A stretch of DNA of 64,000 bases from Strongylocentrotus purpuratus (taxonomy: Eukaryota > Echinodermata > Echinoidea > Camarodonta > Strongylocentrotidae), in contig NW_022145604.1 of NCBI RefSeq assembly GCF_000002235.5, positions 6,731,077-6,795,076 on the forward strand. The letters run 5' to 3'. The position numbers were made by a program, and so were the translations under genes. Shown one piece after another: positions 11,401-21,594 of the stretch; within the stretch, counting starts at the first letter, position 1, and each line of letters begins with the position of its first letter. The notes below the pieces were generated by a model. The model was given only the letters and a program-made list of their open reading frames with translations. It had not been told where the DNA came from and did no database searches.

Positions 11401-14400
11401 GATCACTAAATAATGTAAAATCGCATATGGTTCCAATATGTTCATTCGAACCATATTCATGACCCCATACCAAAACTTTGTATGACATTTAAGCAGTCAC
11501 GCAAAACAAACACTCGCAACTTATTATATAATAAAATTTGAGAATGTATACTATTATCTAGATCTATTAGTAACAAATCATTGTCAAAATCATTCGATAA
11601 ATCTGGGTAAAAAAAAATCCATCTTTATGACCAACAGTGTATATTATAAGTCCCTTTTTTGTTCATATGATTCATTATTATTTTGCTTGGATCCCTATGA
11701 AAGAAAACGATTGAGCTGACAAGGGCAATCCAACCCATGAGGGGTGAACAGGGGCGGCCGAGCGACTACCAAAGTGGGGGGAGGGGCACCAAGAAAAAAG
11801 GGCACTTTCAGGAAGAAAAGGGCACCTACAAAGGAAAATCTCAAAGCGAAAATATACGATTTTTTTAGATATTGGTATATACCCCTGCATTGTGATTACA
11901 ATTATAAGGGGTGATTTCAATATTTGTATCACTTTATACACCATACAAAATATTGCTCATGCTTTACAGTTGGGTATTATTGCCAAAAAAATTGTTTGCG
12001 AGCGAGCGAAGCGAGCAAGGAAAATTTTAAGAGGTCGCAGTGCGAAAAATTACATCTTTTAAAGAGGAAAAAACCCAATCCTAATGGGGTTATAAGCACA
12101 TAAACAAACGGAAGTCTGATATGTAACATTAGTATATCATCTATAGATGCGTGCGAGCGTAGCGAGCGAGCTTTTTTTTTGGGGGGGATAATTATTCTTA
12201 GTCGCTTGAAATTAGCTAGGGCGCGTTTAATGATGAGAGGAAAAGGGGACACTTATCAGGAAAGAAAAGGAGCATGTGCCAAAGTACAAAGAGTAATTAT
12301 CAGAGGTGAAAATGGGGCACTTCTTACATCCTCAGAAAGAGGCACTCACAAGGGATGAAAAAAGTCAGTCATGACAATAGGAAATGGGCATTTGTCGACA
12401 GAAAAGGAGCCCCCATCAGATTTTGATAGGGGCATTTATAAGATATTATTATATATTGTTAAAAGGGAAATTATCAGAGGTGAAAAGAGGCACTTATCGC
12501 ATCTGAAAAGGGGCAATGCCCAAATGTGAAAAGGGGCACTTATGTGAATGAAAAAGGGGCACTAGTAATAAAGGGAAATGTGCATTAGCTAAAAGAAAAT
12601 GGGCACCGATCAGATTTCAAAGGGGCATTTATCGGAGGTGAAGGAGGCACATATCTGAAGCGAAAAGAGGTAACTTCTCGTACCTGAAAAGGGTCATTTA
12701 CCAGAGAAGAGGCACTTATGAGAAGGGAAGGGGCTCTTTTTTTAATGGGGCACTTATCATTAGAAAAAGGGTCACTTACTAGACAAGCAAAATGGCACAT
12801 GTGAAAATATAAGGTGCGCTTATCCGAGTTGAAATGGGGGGGGGGGGGTAGTTATCAAAAGGAGAGGGGTACTTCTTACAAAGAAAAAGGGGCACTTGTC
12901 AAAGTAAAAGAGGCATGTACCTCTCATATTTAAATAGGACAATTATCAAAGTTGAAGGGGGCACTTATCAAAAGAGAAAAGAGGCACTTCTCGTACCTAA
13001 CTAGGGGCACTTACTAGAGATTATAAAGAGCACTTATGAGAAGGGAAAATGGACACTTATTGCAAATGAAAATGTAAACTTGTCGAAGGAAATGGGGCAC
13101 GTCTCCAAAAAAAAGGGGGCACTTATCAGAGTTGAAAAGGGGAAGGGCCACGTTTACAAATTAATAGGGGCACTTTTCAAAGTAAAAGAGGCACTATTCC
13201 TATTTAAAAGGTGCACTTTTCGGGTGCTTGAAAAAGTGGGGGGCACTGAAGCACCCCTTGCCCCCCCCCCCCCCCCCCCCCGCGGAGGGCCGCCTCTGGG
13301 GGTGAATAAATACATCAAATCAAAGGAATATGATAGGCCTAAGTGGAAAAGGGGATTAATAGGCATCACTTACCACGCACGAGTTCTTCTTCTTGCTAAC
13401 GATCCCTAAGATTCCTGTAGGGAGATAGAACTGTAAAGAATTTTTTTAAAAGAGATAAAATCAATGTACCTAATGAAAAAATGCACACATACAGCCTAAT
13501 TGAACAATATTTTCCTTTGATTGTGTACTGGATACATTAAAGTCGAATCAGTACACCTGGATGTTTCAAGTGGAAGAGAAATTGCCCAAAAGACGATGTT
13601 CCCCTTCATGCTTTCTTGCCTTATATCTGGCAGACGCTCTTAGAGAACTTAGAGAAAATACGACGTCAATTTTTAAACCACAATTTTTCTTTGAAAACCT
13701 TAATATAAGAAAGAGGTAAGTTGCTGGTGTAAGCATAATCTCTGTGTCCGATGGATGCCATATAGAGGGGCTACTAGAAAAAGAGACGGAGACTTTAATA
13801 TTTTTTTACGAAATCGAAAAAGGTGAAGCAATAAAACACTAAATAATATTTCTTGGAAATTGAAAGGCATCATGAAGCATCAATATCCAGACAGCAGTTC
13901 AGAGTAGAGTCCCCAAAACAGATTTACATTAAATTCAAGCATTCGAGCCAAGATTTTAAGTATTGTATGGACTTGACAAGATGGGGGAGGGGACTGGGGA
14001 TTGTTTTCAAACTTTGGGAGAAGTTGTCTATAACACGGGTATCTAGGGCTTCAATTAAAAAAAATATTTTAAAAAAGACCCCCACCCCCGAAAGAAATAA
14101 AATCGCGAATGAAAGAAGGATTAACGTACAATGAAGGCAGACCAGATTCCATAGCCGACCTGATACACTGGAAACGCGTATGCAACCCCGCCGAGAATGA
14201 CAGACAGGATAGCTACGATCAGATGCACTATCCCCGTAGCGAAGCCGGCTTTTTGGTTGTAATGTTCGGAGGTATTGTTCCAACCACCCGAGCTGCTGCC
14301 AGTCTAAAAGGGTTAACAACAAATTGAGGAAAAGTTTTAAAATTAGGCAAAGAAGAATATAGTCCCGGAAAACGAAGCCATGGATTCTAAGTGTTAAAAG

Positions 14401-15464
14401 CAAAATGGTATGGTCGTGCATTTTATATACTACATCTATCTAAATCCAAAGCGCACATCATTAGTCATTGTCAAACTGGATTTTAATTATTATCGAGTAA
14501 ATATAAACACAGTTTGTCTTTACCTGATAGAACTTTTTTTCTGTAGCGTTGTAAAAAGAACATTGCACGTTGTTGTTTTGGTGTATTGTCATGTAAACGA
14601 ATATGCTTCGATACCTATCAATAAGTTTAACTTTCATTTAAATTCCCTTTGAATTCCAATTACATAGCAGGGAAAAGATAGACCAACACCTCATCCCTGG
14701 AGAAAGCAAATTGTATAGGCTAATGGAAAGGAGAGTGAATTAGGCCTACATTTTGTTCTTTAGTCCCAAAGTTCTATGTTTTGCTACATATTGTTAATTT
14801 TTAACTTTATGTTGTAGATAGTAAGCATACCAGGAGCTCTTGCAGCACAGTAGAATATATTTGCATAGTGCCTGCGCTCTATAAATGTATATTCTTATTA
14901 TCATTTTACTACAATAAGTCCCTAACAGAGCGACCCCAGCCTACGCCCAAAGGATTCGTCAAGAAATTGAATAAATCCTATAGAAAATGATGGGCCATAT
15001 CACGTATCCCTGTGGAACACCACATGGATCCCTCAATAAGAGATTCTTACTTGGTACACATGGGTGGCGCCCCCTTGAGTGATGACGACCTGCTGACCTG
15101 GCGGATACACTACCCCTGGTTGGCCTTGCGGATAAGCTACTGGTTGACCCTGTGGATATGCTACCGGTTGGCCCTGCGGATATCCTACCGGTTGACCTTG
15201 TTGATATGCTACCGGTTGGCCTTGCGGATATGTTCCCGGTTGACCTTGTTGATATGCTACCGGTTGGCCCTGTGGATAAGCTACCGGTTGACCTTGTTGA
15301 TATGCTCCCGGTTGGCCCTGCGGATAAGCTACCGGTTGGCCCTGTTGATATGCTACCGGGTGGCCCTGCGGATTTGCTGCCGGTTGACCTTGTGGATATA
15401 CTCCGGGAGGTGGGTCGGCGGTATTCTGTTGTTCAGGGGGAGTGTAGACTGGTGGTTCGGCCAT
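5307..15464 (-). CDS. Gene 1: MS4A/CD20-like four-transmembrane protein, 352 aa, six coding exons
   Basis: Exons are 15464-15051, 14303-14130, 13430-13374, 7886-7725, 6315-6166 and 5408-5307; every intron is phase 0 with GT...AG ends. Residues 1-138 form a P/Q-rich tail with a PPVY motif (4-7) and twelve 8-residue YPQGQPVA-type repeats (23-118). Hydrophobic segments lie at about 160-182, 188-208, 216-236 and 272-294. The basic KKK between TM2 and TM3 puts both ends in the cytosol, the MS4A topology. The TM3-TM4 loop carries Cys250 and Cys263, spaced as a possible disulfide. A Cys-rich run (CCGGHSCCC) after TM4 is a likely palmitoylation site. MS4A proteins are plasma-membrane receptors or signalling adaptors; the ligand here is unknown. 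At about 350 residues it is longer than most MS4A proteins because of the repeat tail. The start ATG has A at -3 and G at +4. The exon 2 donor is GTACGT, unlike its sisters. Expression was not testable. Confidence 0.85.
5697..5890. repeat. G/C-tract and CA microsatellite region in intron 5 of gene 1
   Basis: Begins GCGGATCCAGGAGGGGGACG and runs into C-tracts and (CA)n at 5815-5895. The counterpart at 53584-53790 is nearly the same. The one at 34862-35020 has shorter tracts and 350 bp of extra sequence on its left. GGCGGATCCAGG-type starts are common in hAT MITEs, but I could not find the partner end. Confidence 0.45.
6166..6315 (-). CDS. Gene 1 coding exon 5: TM4 and Cys-rich tail
   Basis: 50 codons starting GAVCVHSILA and ending NTATT, acceptor CCAACCAG, donor GTATGATA. 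TM4 is followed at once by the cysteine cluster. Confidence 0.85.
6316..7724. other. Intron 4 of gene 1
   Basis: No gene is seen. At 7130-7430 a stretch beginning GGGATAGTTCAGTTTTG looks like a short interspersed element and is present in all three gene copies, but its ends could not be fixed. The remainder is ordinary AT-rich intron. Confidence 0.5.
7725..7886 (-). CDS. Gene 1 coding exon 4: TM3 and extracellular loop
   Basis: 54 codons, acceptor TTTATCAG, donor GTAAGTCA. Residues 216-236 are TM3. The second half encodes the loop with Cys250 and Cys263, the most variable part between genes 1 and 2. Confidence 0.85.
8950..10538 (+). mobile_element. RTE-type LINE fragment, broken
   Basis: Frames encode an endonuclease part (ISVFQVYALTTDATEEEM, MMIGDCNAKVGKD, then WTWKSPGDRVKNQIDYI and GSDHQMLLG) and a reverse-transcriptase part (NGKSPGMDNIPIEVW, IPFPKKGNQKEFSNHR, IDYAKAYDCVDHKMLWDYM). 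The order and motifs fit the RTE/BovB-like clade. Several stops and frameshifts break it, and the catalytic YADD region is missing because the copy ends where a foldback element follows. It sits in antisense in intron 3 of gene 1. Confidence 0.8.
10539..10960. mobile_element. Foldback (long inverted repeat) element
   Basis: The left arm begins AGCACTTCGACACGGTTTT, and the right arm is its complement, ending AAAACCGTGTCGGTGTGCT. The arms continue inward for most of the element. TTATTA stands on both sides (10533-10538 and 10961-10966). It abuts the RTE fragment. The copy at 39841-40100 is shorter in the middle. Confidence 0.75.
10967..11741. other. Intron 3 stretch of gene 1 without features
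   Basis: AT-rich sequence shared with 40107-40951 of gene 2. I see no reading frame, repeat boundary or RNA gene in it. Confidence 0.5.
11750..13298. mobile_element. Non-autonomous hAT element with internal GGGGCACTT minisatellite
   Basis: The terminal inverted repeats are CAGGGGCGGCC on the left and CAGAGGCGGCC on the complement of the right end. The target duplication is GGGGTGAA (11742-11749 and 13299-13306), 8 bp as in hAT. Gene 2 has the empty site at 40952-40959. There is no transposase frame. From about 12230 to 13250 the interior is a degenerate tandem array of units with AAAAGGGGCACTTATC. Runs such as GCGAGCGAAGCGAGC occur near 11998 and 12148. Confidence 0.85.
13374..13430 (-). CDS. 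Gene 1 coding exon 3: end of TM2
   Basis: A 19-codon exon reading FYLPTGILGIVSKKKNSCV, with acceptor TTTACAG and donor GTAAGTG. It completes TM2 and the basic cytosolic turn. The intron that follows is about 5.5 kb and is filled with mobile elements. Confidence 0.85.
14130..14303 (-). CDS. Gene 1 coding exon 2: TM1 and start of TM2
   Basis: 58 codons from TGSSSGG to IWSAFI, preceded by acceptor CTTTTAG. TM1 is the run from GIVHLIVAILSVILGG. The donor reads GTACGTTA; genes 2 and 3 have GTAAGTTA at the same place. Confidence 0.85.
14780..14905 (+). repeat. SINE-like tail in intron 1 of gene 1
   Basis: Ends TGCGCTCTATAAATGTATAT then TTATTATC, a typical SINE/LINE 3' end. Counterparts are at about 42440-42565 and 58465-58600. 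The rest of intron 1 (14304-15050) holds nothing I recognise. Confidence 0.4.
15051..15464 (-). CDS. Gene 1 coding exon 1: P/Q-rich repeat tail
   Basis: 138 codons ending in HVYQ, then donor GTAAGAAT. A likely acceptor lies at 15487-15488, leaving a 22-nt 5' UTR (15465-15486) before the ATG. The 24-bp coding minisatellite alternates YPQG and YQQG units. Confidence 0.85.
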
Positions 15465-15545
15465 GTTGGAGTCGGGTCAAATTTACCTAAAACGGTGGAA
15501 AATATTAAAATTCTTCTTTCCATCATAATGTACTTGATGATGTCC

Positions 15546-15548
<3 letters not shown>

Positions 15549-15590
<42 letters not shown>
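15549..15590. repeat. (TA)n microsatellite upstream of gene 1 coding exon 1
   Basis: A pure TA run in the 5' intron. Copies of different length stand at 43211-43238 and 59245-59282, so the tract length differs between otherwise near-identical genes. Confidence 0.9.
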
Positions 15591-15593
<3 letters not shown>

Positions 15594-16490
15594 GAAATAA
15601 GAGACTAATTGAGCATTGATTTGTAAATAATACTCAGTGCTGTTTACCTTTTTTCATTTTTGCAAAGGTTTAAACAAAAAAAAACCATCTCCGCTGGTAA
15701 TCGTACCCTGGTCCCTGACTTAAATCACCTAATTTCGTTTGTGAAATCAAATGGGCCGATTTTTTGTTGTTAATGTATTACGAGCCCTACTTTATTGCGT
15801 GAACAATACCCCTTTACCAGAGATTTTGGGAACATGAATGCTCCCGAAGTGGGGCTGGGCATGCGCTAGACATGGGCCAATAGATTCGGCGTTGCCGGAT
15901 TCAATTTTATTGTCCCATAATTTGACAAATATTTAACCTTTATTAATTTTTTGTCGGCGGCATTTGAGATATGAACAATGCAAAGCGGAGTGCCTCTGGT
16001 GAATCCTAACTTTCAGCTTGAAATACATTGATAAGTGTAAATTCAACGACTTTGGCGACTCTATTGGCAATGAATACACCATTGTGAGAAATGTAAATGA
16101 GAGAATATTATCACATAATGAATCCCGGAGCAATTAACGGCGGTGAGATTTTAGATCATTTTTCCCTTAGTCTTTCTTCTTTTTTTGCATAGAACATGGT
16201 TGCAGGGCCCTCAGGGAGAACAGTATTACATTGATAAGGTTAAGCCCTCGGTAAAAGAGACATATTATTATGTTTATTATTATTATTATCATTATCATTA
16301 TTATTTATTATTCTCCGGAACTGATAATGATAAACAAATTACAGTTTTAGTACTGCTACATACAGATACAAAGTGACGTACTTATGAACCTACAGTAATT
16401 GTAATAAAATCAGACTAATAAAAGAAAACGATGAGTGAGAAATAGAAGGGAAAAACAGGTTTATGATATTAAAAATTGCACGTGTTCTAC

Positions 16491-16690
16491 ATTAAGTAGG
16501 AAAAAAATTTAATTTGCAAGCACATATTCCATTCCTATTTTGAATGAATTTTACAAATGTATTCGTGATCATTAATGATCATTAAGTATTAAGCATTAAG
16601 TATTAAGTAGGAAATTTTTTTAATTTGCAAGCACATATTCCATTCCTATTTTGAATGAATTTTACAAATGTATTCGTGATCATTAATGAC
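16491..16690. repeat. 112-bp tandem duplication
   Basis: Two copies of a segment containing TTTGCAAGCACATATTCC and GAATGAATTTTACAAATG, the first from 16491 and the second from 16603. The other three units (for example 23145-23230) have one copy. Confidence 0.85.
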
Positions 16691-17265
16691 TGAATATACA
16701 TATGGGAAAATAACACAAACATATGGCCAAATAATGTATTTAAGTCACTGGTATAATAAAGGTTTTTCCACGGTTAGTGAAAAAAGACATATTTTATGAA
16801 ATGTTATGATTTTTTTTTTAACGGAGAAAATAGGAGAAATGTACTCAAGGTTAATCACAGTCACCAATTTGGGCTTGATAATCGTGACCTTTAACTTTCT
16901 GGATTATGCCCTTCTTCTCCCCCTCAAGAGGGAAATAAATATAGCATGAATATCTTAGCAATATCTCACAATAACTCTTGTTATCTTAAGTTGACTGTAT
17001 TTTTTCATAGACCCCATGCTGGAACTATACACAATCATCACAAAAGAAAGTAGGTCATCTAAATTCCACTGACGCAAATCGAAACCTTTGTACAATGATT
17101 GGTTACCTCTGCCTTTGGAATCAGGTCTACAAGTGGCAATCTATTCAATTTGAAAATTTAAAAAGCTTTCAAAAAATTCTCTCTCTCACCGCCCCAGGCA
17201 ACTCGTCGTTCAAAATTGCAATATTGAAAAACTCAAAATTGATACGGAGCAGTGATTAATAATGG

Positions 17266-17268
<3 letters not shown>

Positions 17269-17302
<34 letters not shown>
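17269..17302. repeat. (TA)n microsatellite
   Basis: The length varies strongly among copies: 23808-23825 is shorter, 44805-44812 is nearly lost, and 60837-60888 is the longest. Confidence 0.9.
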
Positions 17303-17306
<4 letters not shown>

Positions 17307-17430
17307 TAAATAATGGGAACTTGGATTTTGCAATACGGGACGATACAAGACACGCAAACATTTTCAAATTGTTACGATTACATCAATATGTTTCATTTAA
17401 CCAACGGCATATGTTTTAATACCAGTTTGT

Positions 17431-17657
17431 ACCATTTGGCACTAATGTCCTTTGGCAAGACATTAATCTACATTTGCCACACTCGACCCAGGTGATTCCA
17501 ATGGGTACCTGGCAGATATTAATTCCTTGAAATGCTAGAGCGTCGTAATGGCAGACATGCTGAAAGCCAGGTGACGATTGCATAGCGCCAGGAGCGTCAA
17601 TTATTAAGTCTGACAGACATAAGCGCTGTACAAGAACTCACTATCATTATTATCACA
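17431..17657 (+). repeat. SINE copy
   Basis: Contains GGCACTAATGTCCTTTGG, GACATTAATCTACATTTGCC, CGACCCAGGTG, GGGTACCTGGCAG, GCTAGAGCG and AGCGCTGTACAAG, then a TTATTA-rich tail. It is shared by all complete units: 23953-24178, 44941-45168 and 61016-61239. The same element lies in minus orientation near each gene's 3' end. Confidence 0.65.
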
Positions 17658-20167
17658 AGTTTCCTTTACAAAACATAATTGTTATATTCCACATAATCAT
17701 ATATCTTGGAATAATTGATTTAATATAATTTGTATTTTAAATTGTATAGGATGTGATTTTTGATATTTGTAATGACTACACGCAAGGGCACTTCAAATTG
17801 GCTGAATGTAGTGCCGGAAAACTGTCCTATTTGACATGTTCCAAGAAACAAAATTACTTAAATGTACATTTTTCAAAATATAGAACTCAGGAGGGCTTTC
17901 CATGGGCTGTCCATGACTACGTCACAATTCACTCATCAGATTGGCAATTTGAAATTCGCATAGATTTAGTGATCTCATAATTGTCTCAGACATTCATAAC
18001 TCTCCTTATTATCGGTAAGTTTTTTATTAAACTTTCGCCATTCTGTTTCTCTTATATTATACTGCTTTCATACAAATCTATGAACTTATTACCAATGGTT
18101 GATTACGCTTTCACTTGCCACAGTAGAGACTAGTGATTGTGAATGCATCATAACAATATTATACGTCCATAAATGGGTGTGGAAAAGTGGTGGAATTTGG
18201 TCTACAGTACTGTGATACAATGTCGGGTACAATGTGTAGTCTGCGTGGCACAGCTTTGGGTATTTCAAAAGAGTCGTAATAAACCGTTGTATGTATATAT
18301 ATCTGACATATAAATGCAGATAAGGGCGTTTTATAGTTGTCAATCTGGTTTCCTGCATTAAAATGATTCATGACTGAATACTTGGCTTTATTACTGCTCC
18401 AGCCTACTGTGCTACATTGCTCCGGACTCTATTTTTATCAATAGTTTAGGTATAGGTGCGGTGTAATTTTGTGCAGGGTTGAAATTTAAAAAGTTCAGAT
18501 ATTACTGGATATTTACCACGGCAGTGCGCTGTCACAGGAGCAGAGACAATGATACAACCTTATGCTCCTGCCACAATAATACGCTATTTTCATGATGTAA
18601 TAACATTTAAAGCATAAATCTTTGTTAATTGCCACGTTAAAAATTATTTCATTCACCTGTCATGAGTAACTGTATTTTAATAGTCAGAATGCGAATTGTT
18701 TACATTACTTGTAATAAGGTAGGAAAATCCATAATGTTTGTCCATCCTAGCAATAATTAATGTATGCAATAGGCATGTATTTTAATTATGAAAGACAAAT
18801 TCATGTTAAAATATTAATTTGAAAATCTTAACTGTATAAGTAGTGAAAACAAATTACTTTGTGTTTATGCGGAAAACAGTATGCTATTTATTTTTCTTTA
18901 TATGTCCTTTTAAGGAGTTTACTATAGATATGAAAGAGAGTACTTGACCATTGTATCCTGTTCCTTTCAATTGGTAAGTGTAAGATACTACATAATTATT
19001 AAGAAAACCCAAACAGCTTGATCTACATTATGTTTTTTTTGTCCACTTAACACCAAGGACAATTTAAAAATCTCTCGACAGCAGACACCTAGTATAATGT
19101 GTAAAGAATCACTTGGTTTGAGAAAGTCCACAGGCTGCATGAGCGGATGACAACTTGCCAACTAAATTACATGTTATAATCACCCCAAGTCCCTGCCCAG
19201 CCAACGACAGTTTTATGTATCACCTTGAAACGTGTGTGTTGATTCTCATCATGTGATCCATATTGTACCACGTGCAGGACTACATGTTTCACAATATAAA
19301 CTCATTATACTACATTCATCATATTACACAGGGGAAATATTATTTTGAAACATCTGCCTATTTCATATTTAAGGTGATGCACTCGCAGCTGGCCTCGATA
19401 TTCAAACTTTAAAAAAAAATGTAAACCACATCACATTGTACCGATTTCACTCCACAAACGAAATTGCAGAATGATTACAGAAATCTATGATGAGTATTGT
19501 GTTTGAAAATATTTCATTATATTGCCGCTAGGTAATACATTATATAAAACTAAACACCTACAACAATAGTGGTAATAGTAAAAAAAAAAATTATTAAAAA
19601 AAAAATTAAAAACAAAAAAATGATAATGATAATAATAATAACAGTGATAGTGCTGCTGATGAAAATAATTATTATCCTTATAATAAGATTTGTTTTTAAA
19701 CAATAGGATATACAAATAGAGGAATAGAGAAAGAGAAGAAGAATATCGGAAATTTGAGGGGACAGAAATAAAATTAAAAAACTTGTATTAAAAGAGCGCT
19801 TACAAAACTACAGATTTTTAAAGAATTAAAAAAAGATTGACATTGTCAAATATCTATTGACCCGGACAAGGCCGCAGTTGTGCAGTAGCCTAATAGAAAA
19901 TGGGATGCAGACATGCAGTTGCATATGAAGCTGGCCGCCATAGCCATATATTAATAGCGCTGATGATAATACGTTAGATATTATGATTGTAGGGTACACA
20001 GTAACACCAGAAGTATATACATCTACCTGCATATCCTTTCCAAGATGAAAATTGCTCCAGGGTTAGAATCATATATAAAGAAATGTGCATAAAAAACATT
20101 GCATCTCAACAATATGTATTCGTACAAGTCCTTGTTCTTTGAAACATATGTCATATAATATTAGACT

Positions 20168-20400
20168 TGTCATTTATTTAATAATCGTGCAAATTTCGTG
20201 ACGATATCAATATTTAATGATAGGTAGATAAAACACGCCACTTACCAGTAATAGTTCTGCTATTTTCTTCCCTATGTAATATAATACTGGACTTGTCATT
20301 TATTTAATAATCGTGCTAATTTCTTGACGATATCAATATTTAATGATGGCTAGATAAAATACGCCACTTACCAGTAATAGTTCTGCTATTTTCTTCCCTT
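20168..20400 (-). repeat. Tandem 125-bp repeat carrying a splice donor, two copies
   Basis: Each copy contains CTTGTCATTTATTTAATAAT, ACGATATCAATATTTAATGA and, on the minus strand, ATTACTG|GTAAGTGG. The minus-strand donors are after 20372 and 20246. The leftward copy also has acceptor-like TTACATAG, which would delimit a 26-nt exon at 20271-20246. Confidence 0.8.
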
Positions 20401-20505
20401 AAAAAGGCATTAGTAGAAAGCAGTGCGGTATTATCTCGGTAGTACTACTCCCTGAGATAGCTGTACACAAAGTCATATAATACTGTAGTGCGTATAATAT
20501 TGTAA
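20372..20505 (-). other. Putative noncoding first exon for gene 1
   Basis: It is inferred from a TATA box about 30 bp upstream and a strong donor GTAAGTGG at its end. It would splice across a 4.9-kb intron to the acceptor at 15487-15488. There is no ATG-led frame continuous with gene 1. The 5' limit is an estimate. Confidence 0.4.
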
Positions 20506-20529
20506 AGACACACTTTGCAAAATGGAAGA

Positions 20530-20537
20530 TATTTATA
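20530..20537 (-). promoter_or_regulatory. TATA box candidate for gene 1
   Basis: TATAAATA on the minus strand, preceded by GTGCGTCAAGAG. It is conserved at 27057-27064 and 49508-49515 and altered at 176-183. Confidence 0.4.
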
Positions 20538-21261
20538 CTCTTGACGCACTTTTCCTGCATTCGTTGCTGTGTGGGCGGCTATATGTATTAGTCTTAATTC
20601 ACAGACTCTCTTATACCTTACCCTCACCGCCAAAACCAATTCTGTACCGACTACAAACCGACCGATTCCTCGACATTGGAGGTAACGTAATTTGTTTTCA
20701 TTCTTCGGCCTGCTTTTGGTTTCATATTTGTCTTCTTGATGTAACTCGGGTATCAAGTTCGTATATTTAATTAAACTAAAAACCTAGCTACCAACGTTTA
20801 CAATAGGGTATCAGTTAATAACAAGAATAATAATATTAACAAGACCTTCAATCGTATTAGAACGATATGCATTGGCGCCCGTGTTTTTACGTGACAGACA
20901 AAAGAGCCTCTTTTGGACTATCCAGGGCAATTTCTTATAGAAGTCTGTAGCATGTATGAAAGTGGGGATAGGTTGTTAAATTAAATAATGTTAGGTGGGA
21001 ACATGTATACAACTGTGATATCCATTCTTCTGTTCAAGTGTTTGTGAAGTTTAGTTGAGGTCAAAACTTGTTGGCCTGTACATTTTTGGGGTAATGAATA
21101 TTGTGTTTTCTTTTTATTCCAAACGAGATATAGTTCAAATAAATGTTTTAATTAGAATATGGTTTACTGTTAATTATGTTTCTTATGGTGTTAGAGCTAG
21201 AGAAATGCATATTGAGTTTACATGCAACTCAGTTTTTATCAGATATATCTGCCTTTTTCCT

Positions 21262-21520
21262 CCTCACACACACACACACACTCTCTCTCGCTCACTCTCT
21301 CTCTCTCTCTCTTTCTGTCGTTCACTCTTTCTCTGTCTCCTTTACACGATCGCTTCACATCTAGCTGTCTCTGTTTATCTTTGTCTCTTTATATCTTTTT
21401 ATATCCTACTAATATTACTCTTTTTCTGTATCTGTTCATTCCTCTATTCCCCACACATCTCTCCCCTTCTCCCCCCCCCCCCCCTCTCTCTCCCTCTCTC
21501 TATCTCTCTCTCCTCTAAAA
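21262..21520. repeat. CA and CT-rich microsatellite tract
   Basis: (CA)n, then a long CT-rich region with CTCTCT and CCCC runs. Counterparts lie at 27790-28050 and 50240-50500. On the promoter side it is upstream of the TATA box. Confidence 0.85.
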
Positions 21521-21594
21521 CTCCTTCGAAAAAAGATGGCCTTCCATATAATAGTGTAGTATCTATATTTATTCCCTTGGCTGATTCAACTCAC

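Noticed and set aside
13080-13409. Frame rich in KKKGAL and LFKRCTF inside the hAT element
   Set aside because: It comes from the GGGGCACTT minisatellite and ends in a poly-C run; there is no transposase motif.
15012-15608. Long plus-strand frames over coding exon 1 (also at 42675-43259 and 58708-59304), rich in LICYRLALR repeats
   Set aside because: They are antisense shadows of the 24-bp coding minisatellite and run into a (TA)n tract. The minus-strand frame has the ATG context, splice sites and downstream exons.
17013-17215. Plus-strand open stretch TPCWNYTQSSQKK ... KWQSIQFEN
   Set aside because: Open for about 75 codons only in this copy. In the other three units a stop follows QFEN, and no splice donor is clear.
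18089-18371. Minus-strand frames containing KYPKLCHADYTLYPT (also 24615, 45602, 61678)
   Set aside because: They overlap a variable (TA)n tract and have no splice context. Two frames are open at once, which is typical of chance.
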